From contig CM034112.1 of assembly GCA_019914945.1 (NCBI GenBank), forward strand, positions 3,805,001 to 3,869,000: a stretch of 64,000 nt of DNA, read 5' to 3'. Origin of the DNA: Typha latifolia. Its lineage: Eukaryota; Streptophyta; Magnoliopsida; Poales; Typhaceae. A program made the translations under genes and the position numbers. How positions within the stretch are numbered: position 1 is the first letter of the stretch; each line of letters starts with the position of its first letter. Under the pieces are notes generated by a model. It did no database searches. It was not told the DNA's origin and worked only from the letters and a program-made list of their open reading frames with translations. Positions 24,201-34,121 of the stretch are shown one piece after another.

Positions 24201-25156
24201 AATCAATTATGTAAAAAATAATCAAGAGCATGATCAAACCAGTATGTTTGGTAGCCACAGGAAAGTGCACAAGGTAGAGATCAAGATAATCTAGCTGCAG
24301 TTTCTTCAAGCTATCCTTACAAGCCTCCAAGACATGGCCATGATCAGAATTCCAGAGCTGCACAAGATGAAGCATATCGAATAATATAACATGTAGGGCC
24401 TATTTGGTTTCTTGATATGAAGATTTTATCTCTGTATAACCATTATAGAAACGGCGATAACTCCAAGCCCAAATCAATCATTTTCTAATGAATTATTTAT
24501 TTCCAATTACTTCTAATGGCATATTTGAAACCCTAAGAGAAGCGATACTCATTCAAAGGCAATCATTACATTAGCTTATCCTATTCTCCCAATCAAATGC
24601 TGCTAACTGATAAATGAAAAAGGATCAGCTTTACATACAAATAACACCTCCTTCATCCACTATCCATGTCTTCTTTATCAATATAATCTAATGGCATAAA
24701 AGATCATTTACGCTCACCTTTGTGGTGATGAAGATATCCTCCCTTTTGACCAACCCAGTCTGAAATGCCTCCGCGAGTGCTTCGCCGACTTCCGATTCAT
24801 TCTGGTAGTCAGCTGCAAGTAGTTGTTATCATTAGGTAGTAAAAAACGAGGATCTTTCGTACAACTTCTGCCCCTTAAATTCCTCAACAACGGTATCCAT
24901 CAAACAAAGAACCAATCGGCCATGGCTAAAATTGATGAAAACGATTACCATTCAAAAACACTAATAGTAAACCATATCTGAGGCAATTGAGGGAAAATTA
25001 GGAAAAGAGAGAGAGACCTGCGCAGTCGAAGTGGCGGTAGCCGATCTTGAAGGCGGAGAGGATGAGGTCGCGGATGGATTTGCCCTCCATCCGCCACACG
25101 CCGAGGCCGATGATGGGCATCTCGAACCCACTGCTCAGAGTGATCGCGCTCGCCAT
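18224..25156 (-). CDS. S6PDH: NADP-dependent D-sorbitol-6-phosphate dehydrogenase-like aldo-keto reductase
   Basis: Six exons, complement of 25018-25156, 24718-24812, 24240-24357, 24026-24158, 18560-18779 and 18224-18454; all introns are GT..AG and the 936-base CDS encodes 311 residues, the usual length (about 310). The aldo-keto reductase tetrad is present: D44 and Y49 (RHFDCAADYQNE), K78 (FITTKLWNSDHG) and H109 (LYLVHFPVA). NADPH-site motifs ETHPYFQRDSLVKFC, TAHTPLGG and VIPKSSKLDRLHENF follow. Cytosolic; the family reduces glucose-6-phosphate-type aldoses to sugar-alcohol phosphates. Homologues also occur in plants that do not store sorbitol, so the substrate here is uncertain. Start chosen at MASAITLSSG; an upstream in-frame ATG adds 19 Ser/Lys-rich residues not typical of the family. 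Intron 4 is 5.2 kb and holds several transposons. Confidence 0.93.
19153..20234. mobile_element. Long-TIR element in reductase intron 4, host of a nested insertion
   Basis: The left arm (19153 to about 19250) and the reverse complement of the right arm (about 20131-20234) match over about 100 bases, with shared blocks ACTTAGACC, TACATATAGA and CTCCTAAACTATT. The interior carries a second element at 19257-19951. Without it this would be a MITE-size element of under 400 bases. No clear target duplication was found. Confidence 0.7.
19257..19951. mobile_element. Non-autonomous hAT-like element, copy C (nested)
   Basis: Ends CAAGATTTC and, as reverse complement of the right end, CAAGATTCC form short inverted repeats. 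Flanking 8-mers CTTAAATC (19249-19256) and CTCAAATT (19952-19959) agree at 6 of 8 bases. The GATCG-rich left end followed by an AT-rich block, and the GAAACTGG-type right end, resemble copies A (39386-39969) and B (41857-42435). The middle is GA/CT-rich and has no coding capacity. Confidence 0.65.
20655..21675. other. Possible transposon remnant in reductase intron 4
   Basis: GC-rich patches at 20655-20755 and 21635-21670 stand out from AT-rich intron sequence and look weakly like inverted copies (ATGGCCGTG on one side, the complement of CATGACCAT on the other). Between them is imperfect GAT/ATA trinucleotide sequence near 20817-20900. No target duplication could be set. Confidence 0.25.
22259..22446. 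repeat. Fold-back (hairpin) element in reductase intron 4
   Basis: Arms of about 72 bases (22259-22331 and 22374-22446) are imperfect reverse complements, sharing GAGAATAAGTTAGGATCC and AAGAGGAAGAAG-type blocks, with a loop of about 42 bases. It looks like a fold-back MITE and would form a stable stem in the intron RNA. Confidence 0.8.
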
Positions 25157-26271
25157 CTCTGCGATGATCGGTTTCTTGCTTGCTTGCTTACTTCTTTCGC
25201 TCTCAATTCTCACTCTTATCGGAAAATTATTTATAACCTAAAATACTTCCCCTACTAAATTTATTATCTAATTTGAGACGTGTCACTGCAGCCGAGCAAT
25301 TTGCTGACAAAAAAAAGGAAATCTTACATTACAGTAATAATTGAGCTCTTAAAATTAAATATATTTATTTTTATATTAAATACATACCTTTTTATAATAA
25401 AATAAGTACAATTTATACAAGATGTGCGCATAAAGGATGCACAAAAGCTCATTTTTGCTATTTTAAAAACTGAAATATCTCTTTGTGCAAATACCTCCAC
25501 AAAATATAAAACGACCAAAAAGAATTTTATCCTAAATACAAAGTATTAATTTTATCAGAGCATTTTATATGAGATTTATGTACAAGTATAAAAAGGTGGA
25601 AAAAAAAATACGAAGATTATTGATATGTTTAAGATGAAGTGCTCAAAATAACCTAAATAAAATACTAATAAGTTTAATATTTTTTTCTACTGGAAAGTAA
25701 AACGCATATAAAATTGATCCATTTTGGTATTAAACTTGAGAGATGAACTATTAAGTAATAAATTTAGAGGCCAAATTTGGTCAAGAACTCTTTTTTTATT
25801 TCTTCCTTTTTTATTCTTGGGAATATTACATGATTGTCATTCAAATATTTGAAAATAGCACATTTAAAATTGAATGGTATTGCCATAGCAAAAATTACTA
25901 TTCGTGGAACAGTCATAAATGACATTTATTCACATACAATCCTTTTAGGCTCAGCTATATATCCTCATCAAATATATAGCTGTATTTCTATCGTTATAAA
26001 AAAGTTGCTTGGTAAATAGTATCCCTTGGTTTGCAAGTATTATTTCCTACTTAGGATATATTCTAATTACCAAAGTTAATATATGCATTAAAATACCAAA
26101 ATAACTCTCTTTTTCTTTTTTCTCTTACTCCAATGGGAGGGGAGAATGTGATTATGCAATGGGGCTTCTTTCTTCCAAGCTTTCTAAATCTAAATAGAGA
26201 TTTTGCTAATGAGAAATTCGATAAGAAACCTATTTGAGGAATAATAATTGATCATGTCATAAAATGTTTAG
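25157..26271. other. Intergenic, promoter side of the reductase gene
   Basis: Upstream of the reductase start, with a short GC-rich leader then AT-rich sequence. No gene or clear repeat was recognised between here and the outer solo LTR. Confidence 0.45.
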
Positions 26272-27455
26272 AGAAGTGTTACGAACCGACCACGTGGGTT
26301 AAGTCGAGTCAAGTCGATTTATCTTTTAATTATTTCATAATATAAGCATTTTAGGCAAATCTACTTTAGTCATGTGAGCCATTAAGGCAAGTTGAAATAA
26401 GTCATGACAACTCTTAAGGCAAGTCCAAATAAGTCATAACAATCCTTAACGCAAGTCTAGTTGTAACGCCCCTGTCCGGCACGGCACGTGCACGCCCACG
26501 CACCCACACGGCACGCGCGGCGCACACAATAGATCGGGCGGGGCCTTTCACGCACATATACTCTCCTGTGCACATATAATCATGGCATCATCAAATAAAA
26601 CATGTTAACCTATCTATGATCACATAATCCATCACCAAATACACCATACTATCAACCAAATAAACTTGTTAACATATGAATATCCAAATCCATAATAATA
26701 TACACTAGACCACTACATAATCTAGCAGGGCCCACACAGGCCACAACAAACCATCAAGATACAACTAAACAACTGATACACGAGTGCTCTATAATCTGAC
26801 ATATACTATACAAATCATCATCTGATATAATAAGGTACAAATATAACAAACAACGATACAACTCAAAGTCTGGTTAAATTATCTTCTATACTGCTTCACG
26901 TCTTTAGCTCACCTCATCCTTGCTTTAAATTATCCCATCATGATATCTCAAGTCGCTATCACGTATCATAATATCTGGGGGGTTAGAAAAGAAATAAAGA
27001 GAGTCATGAACAAAAGGCTCAGTGAGTAGACCTTACCCCAAATCAGTGAAGTCAAACAGAGAGTAAATCATGTATTGGATAATATGAATCAGAAAGCAGT
27101 ATAATGTCATGTATGAGCATATATATATGTATCCTCAAAGACATATATATGAATGAAATTAATCCCCATGAATGAGCATATTATATCATCATCTAAAAAT
27201 ATATCATATGATGAAGTTACCATATAACATCACCGAATATAACGACATATCATGTATAACAATAATGAAACTGGTTACATCAATGATGATGCATGATGCA
27301 TGCAAATCACTAGATAATCGTATATGTCAGAGCCAGATATAATCCACATATCTCTCACTATCACAATTCACCGTTTCAACTCTGAATATTATCCACCATG
27401 CTGGACTACGGTACCCAGCCCTAAACTCGATACATATCATGTCACAAGCTCAGAG

Positions 27456-27645
27456 CATACCCTGTCATACGCTAAGAGTATTTCTGTAGATAAATCATAC
27501 CCTGCCATACGCTAAGGGTATCTCTGAAAAAAGTAATCATATCCTGCCATACGCTAATGATATATCAATGATAGTTGTACCCTATCATACGCTAAGAGTA
27601 CAACCATCAGCCATCACTATGCTCTGCCATACGCTAAGAGTATGT
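27456..27645. repeat. Five tandem hairpin units, about 40 bp each
   Basis: The core CATACGCTAA recurs at 27466, 27506, 27548, 27586 and 27628. In each unit the bases on either side of the core loop tend to pair: ATACCCT/AGGGTAT in unit 2, ATATC/GATAT in unit 3, GTAC/GTAC in unit 4. The stem sequences differ while pairing is largely kept, with single mismatches in units 1 and 5. Confidence 0.8.
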
Positions 27646-28744
27646 CCAGTACCAGTCCGGACTAGATACCGTTCCAGCCATCACATCATATCACATCACA
27701 TCACATACACATGTACTTTTATGATTTCCTATACATGATAAATTATATGCATATATTCAGTACGACAACAAATCATGCAACTCAGGAATTTAGGTGGTAA
27801 AGAAGCCGAGAGAAAAATGATGCAATGCCGACTCTAACCATGTATAATTTTGCTAGTTTATCACATGCATACTAATGATAGAGATCATCCCGACATAAAA
27901 ATCATAACAGTATAATCATCTCTATATATCACCAATGTACTCATATCTCATATCAGCCTAATTAAATGCATGATAAACTATGCTTGACTGAAATTATCTC
28001 TAGATAAAATCATATAATCATGCTGGAGGCCAAAACATGCGTGTACGTAAGATATAATATATCCTAATTTGAGAAAGGCGTCTAGGGGATAAGACTACTC
28101 ACAGTCTGATTAGAAGACACAAACCACGCATCTCTCATGCCCGTTAGTTAACCAAGTGACACTCATCGCTAGCAAAGTCCACGGGGTCCCAAATAAGGGG
28201 TTCGAGATTTGAAAATGTTTAAGTAACATAAAGTTAGTTGTTTATCCTATTATAATCCGTTCGAGTAAAATATGATAATTTATTAGATTTTAGAATTTCT
28301 ACTCATTTTTATAACTGGCTAGATTTTTAATTATAAATATAGATAAAAACCTAATTATAATTAAATTATATCTTGATTAATTAGGGACTATGTAGTCATT
28401 ATCTTATTTGTTACAAAATAATAATGTATAAGAAATTATTAGAATTATTTAAAATGTATCTCATAAAAATATTAATATATAAATTTGATAATTATAATTT
28501 ATAAATCTATACATTAATCTAATAGAGATATAAATAAATAAATATGAGTATTACTTATATTTATACCTAATTAATCATTGATTATACAAATTACAATTAA
28601 TACTAATCATATTGAAGAATATATTATTATTAAAATAATTAATGTCTAAATAATCTATTTGTATTAATTAAGAAGGAAAAACCTAAATAAATAATATCAA
28701 ATAATTAATTAATTAATTAATTAAAACACTGCTATAGCACTGTG

Positions 28745-29232
28745 CAGAAAAAGAAGAAGTGGAAGCCGAGGAGGGAAGAAAAAAAGAAAGAAAGAAAGAA
28801 AGAAAGAAGAAGAAAAAGAAGAAGAAGAAGGGAGGAGGGGAGGGAGGTGCGGACCCGGCCTGCGGGGAGGGCACCGGCAGCTGGTGGCCAGCCAGCTGCC
28901 GGCCTCTTGCCAGCTGCTCGGCTCCGACGAGCCCGAGCCCAAAGAAGGAGAGAGAGAGAGAGAGAGAGGAGGAGGAGGAAGGAGGAGGAGGCTCACCTAC
29001 GGCAGCACGACGATAGCGGCGACGATTCGGCAGTGGGGGAGAGAGAGAGTCCGAGGGAAGAAGAAAAGAGAGAGAGACCGAACAATAGGGAGAGAGAGAA
29101 AGAGAGAGTCCGAGGGAAGAAGAAAAGAGAGAGACCGAACAAGAGGGAGAGAGAGAAAGAGAAAGTCCGAGGGAAGAAGAAAAGAGAGAGAGACCGAACA
29201 AGAGAGAGAGAGAGAGATTTAAAGAGAGAGAG
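28745..29232. repeat. GA-rich low-complexity block with 57-59-bp tandem units
   Basis: The motif TCCGAGGGAAGAAGAAAAG recurs at 29050, 29109 and 29166, each followed by GAGAGACCGAAC. Poly-AAG/GA sequence surrounds it. Long open frames on both strands here are repeat artefacts, not genes. Confidence 0.85.
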
Positions 29233-30079
29233 AAAGAAGACGGTGGGTGGGGGGTTGGCGGTGGTTGCACTATGGTCGGTCACGTCGTGCCCATGTAAAG
29301 ATTTTTTTTTTTTGGGGGGATTGGGTTGTTACACTAGTTAAGTTAAGTAAGTCTTTAAGGCAAGCCCAAATAGGTCATGTAAGCCTTTAAGGAAGTCCTA
29401 ATTTAAGTCATGTTAGCCTTTAGGGCTAGTCCTAATGGAACTCTTTGTAACCAACTTCTATATATAAAGGGGTCGGGCTCCTTTGTTAAGCATCCAAGAA
29501 CCGTATCCAAGCATTGAGAATTTATTAAATTTAGTTATTTTTCTATTACCGTATTTACTGTTTTATCGTAGCTATTAAATTGTCTTTACCTTTCTAAGAG
29601 TAGATAATAGCCGTAGAACCTCTAACATTTTCAAACCCTATCCATTATCTTCCTTCAGTAGCCACCCTACCCTATGGCCGTCCACTACCACCCTTAGCCG
29701 TCCACCACCCTTCGACAACTACCACAACATCGAATATTTACTATTCTGTCCCGTTCTGACCTTACTCCACTATTTTAATTATATCTTTCTATCTAGACCT
29801 TCGATTTAGATAAAATTGGAGCCATTAGAACCCTAACTCACCAGGTTACCACCACTAAATTTTTCTAATTTTCTTACGTCCGGATCAGTCTAAATTTGGT
29901 TCGTAACAAGAAGCAAACTAAGGACATTATCGTCTTTGATCCATACTGACTACATCTAGAGATAGGTGGAAACTCTCACTTAGGCTAGTTTTTAGGTAAG
30001 CCAATAACAGTGGAAGTCATTAGTATATTGACTAAAACTTAATGGAGCTTTAGTGCCTCTATATTCAGAGAGAGTTGAC

Positions 30080-30640
30080 ACTTTGCCCAGCCCATATCTA
30101 GTCTTCGAGCTTTTAAATAATAAAATAATAGTAGTGGAAGCAATGCAATATCATCTTCTTACCTTTGGGTTGGTGTTAGAAAATTTTCTTATTTCTAATA
30201 TACAAGATGGGTATTATGTCTTTCAATTTTCTTTAGAATTAGATTTTTCTTATATTCTAATGGAAGATTTTTACTCTACTAATGGACAAAGCTTTAGCTT
30301 GACCAGGGATAGCTTTCGTTCCTCATCGGAAGCTTTCGAAACTGCTCCAATATGATAAGTTTTCCAAATTTACCTAAGGAGTTATGGGAGGTCGAATACA
30401 CTTTAGATTATAACCATATCATTTTGCTTGTGTTTGTATTGAGATTAATACCAAGTTGGCTCTTAAACTAAATGCCTGGTTAGAGAAGGATAATCGAAAA
30501 ATGAAAGCATTTGTATGGTATATTATATTATAGTAACATTGGTCATACTAAATTTGTTTGTTCTATTAAGGCTAATAGATATAATGCTTTATCTAGGGAA
30601 CCCTCTCATGTAAATGTTGCGAATAATTTTGCCATGGATT
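30080..30640 (+). pseudogene. DUF4283/zf-CCHC_4 retroelement ORF1 fragment
   Basis: The first part (DGYYVFQFS, SFSLTR, SSEAFETAP) matches the DUF4283 region of plant LINE-type ORF1 proteins. After a frame change, traces of KAFVWY and TKFVCSIKA near 30510-30570 fit the following zinc-knuckle segment, though the cysteines are mostly lost. It lies just right of the outer solo LTR and lacks a matching ORF2. Confidence 0.7.
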
Positions 30641-30659
30641 CTAACTCTTCTTTTCTTCT

Positions 30660-31416
30660 TTAGTCCATGTTGATAGTGTTAATCATGATGTTGAGGAGGA
30701 GTGTAACATCCAACAAAAAAAATAGCTTACGTGCGGCCCTTTCCTCCTCCTCCCCCCTCCCCTTTTCTTTATTTTTTTCTTCCCTTTTTTTCTTCTTTCT
30801 TCTCCTCGCTAGTAGTCTTTCCCCCCATCTTCTTCCTACCACGCTAGAGTGCTGTCGTAACTGCCAACCCCCTGGATGGAAGCCCTGAAGCTCTCTCATC
30901 CTCTAAGTAAGTTTGATTTGCAATTCATTAGTTAATTAGGATTTTTCTTTGAATTTTCTTCTCTTAGTCTCGCCATGATTCGGTCGACCGCAGCCTCGTG
31001 CCTTCCTGCATCGGTCAGGTGAGCTTCTCCTTTTCGTAGGGATGTCCCCAGTTGCTTCGCCGTCTTTGGTAGCTATGCTTCCCCCCGGCGAGCTTTCGCT
31101 TGCCGAGAGGAGTGAGTCAGTGGGGTCAGTTAGGTTGCCAACGGCTGAGTTCGTCGGCAACTCTCCCCCTCCCCCCCACCGATTGGGTTTTTGTCTATCT
31201 GTGGGTGGTCCCCATCTTCCCCATTAGTCGGGTAGGAACCATGGATGCCTTCCTCCACTAGTGGGGCGTCGATCGGGCGGTTGACCTCAACTATCGGCAA
31301 TGGTGGCCTCTAGTAGCCACCCTTCCTTTCTCCCTCTTCTCGGTCAAGGTGAGGAAGAAAGGGGGTTGTCTCAGACTCAAGCTGGGTGAAGCCAGCCCGA
31401 TTGCTGGGGTGGGTTG
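30660..31416. other. Pyrimidine-rich and GC-rich repeat-like stretch
   Basis: Contains a CT/T-rich block (about 30750-30830) and GC-rich sequence of retrotransposon-leader character. Open frames here are short, lack recognisable domains and overlap on both strands. No gene is supported. Confidence 0.4.
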
Positions 31417-32251
31417 TAGGGCTGTCAGGCTTGACGAGCAGCTCGGGCTCGGCTCGGGCTTGGCTCGGGTGAAGCTCGAGTCCGGCTCGGCTCGATCAGA
31501 GCTGAGCCGAGCCTGAGCCATCATAATAGGCTCGAAATTAATATCGAGCCGAGCCTGAGCTGGAGCCGGCTCGCTCAGGCTCGGCTCGATAGGCTCGATA
31601 GCCTGACTCCATATGACTAAGGACACGTGGCATAAAGAAATATTGCCATGTGTCCCTCACTAACTCATTCTCACCCGTAACACAATATTCATCACCCTCA
31701 CCTACCCCACCCTCACCTACCTCACCTACCCCACCCTCATTAATTACTTCACCTTTCCCATCACCACCTTCCCCATCCTCAATTCCCCCACCCCACCCTC
31801 ATCTTCACTCTCACCCTCATCCACCTGATCACCTTCACTCTTCCCTCCCCGTCGGCCTCCATCGGCAACGACGTCAAGCCACCACCACGGCGCCACGCCT
31901 TCCTCTCCGTCGGCCTCCTCCTCCGTCGGCCTCCTCCTCCTTCGCCGTCGGCCTCCTCCTCCTCCTCCTCCTCTTCCTCCTCCGTCGTTGGCCTCCTCCA
32001 TCCGTCTCCGACTCCTTCGGCAAGCCGCTGTCCATGTCGCCACCACCCACGTCGCCACCGCCCACGTCGCCACCGCTTCTAATCGAGCTCGAGCTTTGCT
32101 CAAGCTCGGCTCGGGCTCAGTTAGGCTCAGCTCGAGCTCGGCTCGGGTTGAGCTGAGTTGAGCCTGAGCAACATTATGAGGCTCGAAACTAATTTCGAGC
32201 CGAGCTTGAGCCTGAGCCGGCTCGCTTAGGCTCGGCTCGTTTACACCCCTA
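31417..32251. mobile_element. Non-autonomous hAT element with GAGCTCGGCTCG-rich ends
   Basis: Ends TAGGGCTGTCAGGC and ...TTTACACCCCTA are hAT-type inverted termini, and the flanking 8-mers GTGGGTTG (31409-31416) and GTAGGTTG (32252-32259) agree at 7 of 8. Both subterminal regions are rich in GCTCGGCTCG and contain a similar direct segment of about 90 bases. The centre is CCTCC/ACC low-complexity sequence with no transposase. Confidence 0.82.
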
Positions 32252-32259
32252 GTAGGTTG

Positions 32260-32548
32260 GGTGCAACCCAGCCCGTGTACCGGGTCGCTCGAGTTAGGTT
32301 GTTGCGGCTAGCCCGAATTCTAGGTTAGGTTGGGTGCGACCTAGCCCGTGTACTATTTTGCCTAGCCTGAGTTTCGGGTTAGGCTAGGTGCAGCCCAACC
32401 CAAGGCTCAATTGCTAGTTGGCTAGATTCGGCCCAACCCATGGGTTGGGCCGGGCCAGGCTGGGTGTGGCCTAGCCTGTGGACCAGGTTGGGCTAAGTAC
32501 AGCCCAACTTGAGTTTTGGGTGTGGTTGGGCTGCATGCAGCCCATCTA
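32260..32548. repeat. Degenerate GGTTGGGTGCAGCCCA repeat
   Basis: Variants of GGTTGGGTGCAACCCAGCCC repeat irregularly, and the same motif precedes the hAT element at about 31380-31408, so the hAT element landed inside this array. The block ends near TAGGGGTGAAAATGGATC at 32550, which resembles another hAT terminus whose partner was not found. Confidence 0.65.
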
Positions 32549-34121
32549 GGGGTGAAAATGGATCGAATATGGACCGGGTAATACTCAAATCATATCTTGA
32601 TTAATATTTTTAGTTCGGATACATATATTAGACGGATAGCAAAATCTAAAACCATATCCTAACTAAACAGATACAGATAATTTCTAGATATAGATCGAAT
32701 AATTTTTAGATATAGATCGGATAATTTTTGAATACGGATCGAACCTTAAATGGATACAGATCAGATCATAAACAGATTATAACCTTTATTTTTAGACAAT
32801 TAATACAAAAGTGCTTGCAAATAGAAGCGAGAATAGTATAATGCACCGGTGTTGGGGAACTTTTTTTTTTCATGCAAGTATTGAGATAATATAGAGATAT
32901 TGTAGTAGTGCGGGAAAGAATGTATATTTTTATATGTAGTATATAGTATATATTTTTATAGTATGTATATAGTATATATTTTTATTAATAAAATAACCAC
33001 AAATATAGATTTATTAAATATTAATACTTCTTTAAGTCCATCCAATCAAGGATATTTTTAGTCATTCGGTATACTCCATTATTTTAATATTAATTTTATG
33101 TCATATTAAATATAGTTATGATTTCTTATACTACAGTTATACCGGTGTATATTAGCTCTATTTCTCTAGTAAAAAATTAGAATAGTTCTTTGAGAATTAG
33201 CCTTATTCCACAAAAGGAAGACAGACATCTACGACTATAAGAAAAATCATTTTTAATTCTCTAAAAGAAAATTCATTTTTAATATTTTGGGTTAACCAAA
33301 ATGATCCAAAGACATCTGCAAGTAATCAAGGTGATGATGTTTGGGAATGATGCCGAATGAGAAGCAAGTGACATGAGAAGCTAATGATTTCAAGAATAGA
33401 TGCTGGTATTAGTCTCCCTTGAAACTTTATAATCATCTCATTTGCTGGAAAACAAGTTTACTGACAAGTGCACGCCAAATCTCTACTAAAACAACTGAAG
33501 AAGAGTATAAAATTGCACACTTATGATCTACAACATCACAGCAATCATCTTCGCATCTCACTCAGTTCAAATCTCGAGTTCTTTTTTTTACCAATCTCCC
33601 ATATCTAACGAAACTTACTACCATTCTACAATATTTTTCAAAATATAGTGAAAGAGGTTTTTGTAAAGTCGCTTCCTCCGTAGGCGATTTACCCAAACTT
33701 CTTCATTGCTAACTTTTAGGTTACATAATAAAAACTATAGTACTTTGATAAATCTAATTTGAACACAATAGTAAAATAATACAATTTATTGCTAGTGAAA
33801 GTAGGTTGGTCAATTTTCTATTTAAACAAACTACCGATACATATCACCATTCATCAGCTGAACTAAGATTTTAAAGCTCAATATATGAGCAACAACTGAT
33901 AGGTATTTACTATTTACAGATGCTAAACTAAACCTCGGAAAATAGGTTCAAGCACTTAAGTTCCTTTATTCATGCAACTACTGAAGAAAAGAATCAGCAC
34001 ATACATAAGATTAGGTTTACAAGCACATCAATCAATGAAGAATATACAGTACTAGGAATAATTGTCTACTCTACAGTATAAAAATACTGTAAGATGTTGA
34101 GAAATTGGGATCTCAACAAAG
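32549..34121. other. Intergenic, 3' side of the acyltransferase gene
   Basis: Starts with a hAT-terminus-like motif and GGATACAGATCGGAT-type sequence, then AT-rich sequence with TATAG runs near 32930-32985. No gene recognised; the last few hundred bases probably include the 3' UTR of the acyltransferase. Confidence 0.4.

Larger units (their letters stand above)
26462..29333. mobile_element. Inner solo LTR (2872 bp) nested in the outer LTR
   Basis: Begins TGTAACGCCCCTGTCCGG and ends GTTGTTACA, with the inverted pair TGTAAC/GTTACA. The flanking perfect 5-bp duplication is CTAGT (26457-26461 and 29334-29338). There is no second LTR copy and no gag or pol motif inside, so it reads as a very long solo LTR, a size seen in some plant Ty3/Gypsy lineages. 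It holds a five-unit hairpin array and a GA-rich tandem. A GC-rich 11-base inverted repeat lies at 28874-28884/28892-28902. Confidence 0.9.
26277..29908. mobile_element. Outer solo LTR, interrupted by a second solo LTR
   Basis: Begins TGTTACGAACC and ends GGTTCGTAACA, an 11-base perfect inverted pair. It is flanked by a perfect 5-bp target duplication AGAAG (26272-26276 and 29909-29913). Removing the inner element leaves about 755 bases with no coding capacity, so it is a solo LTR left by LTR-LTR recombination. A TATATAAAG box lies near 29462. Inside is a degenerate tandem of about 32 bases (AAGTCAT...AAGGCAAGTCC), cut by the inner insertion. Confidence 0.9.

Noticed and set aside
27456..27645. 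Resemblance to a CRISPR array
   Set aside because: The units are imperfect hairpins inside a plant LTR, without conserved repeats and unique spacers, and no cas genes are near.
28713..29341. Overlapping Arg/Glu-rich and Ser/Leu-rich frames on both strands
   Set aside because: They translate GA-rich tandem repeats inside a solo LTR and repeat the same words; no domain is present.
31650..32156. Pro/Ser-rich open frame of 168 codons
   Set aside because: It is CCTCC/ACC low-complexity filler of the non-autonomous hAT element, open on both strands.
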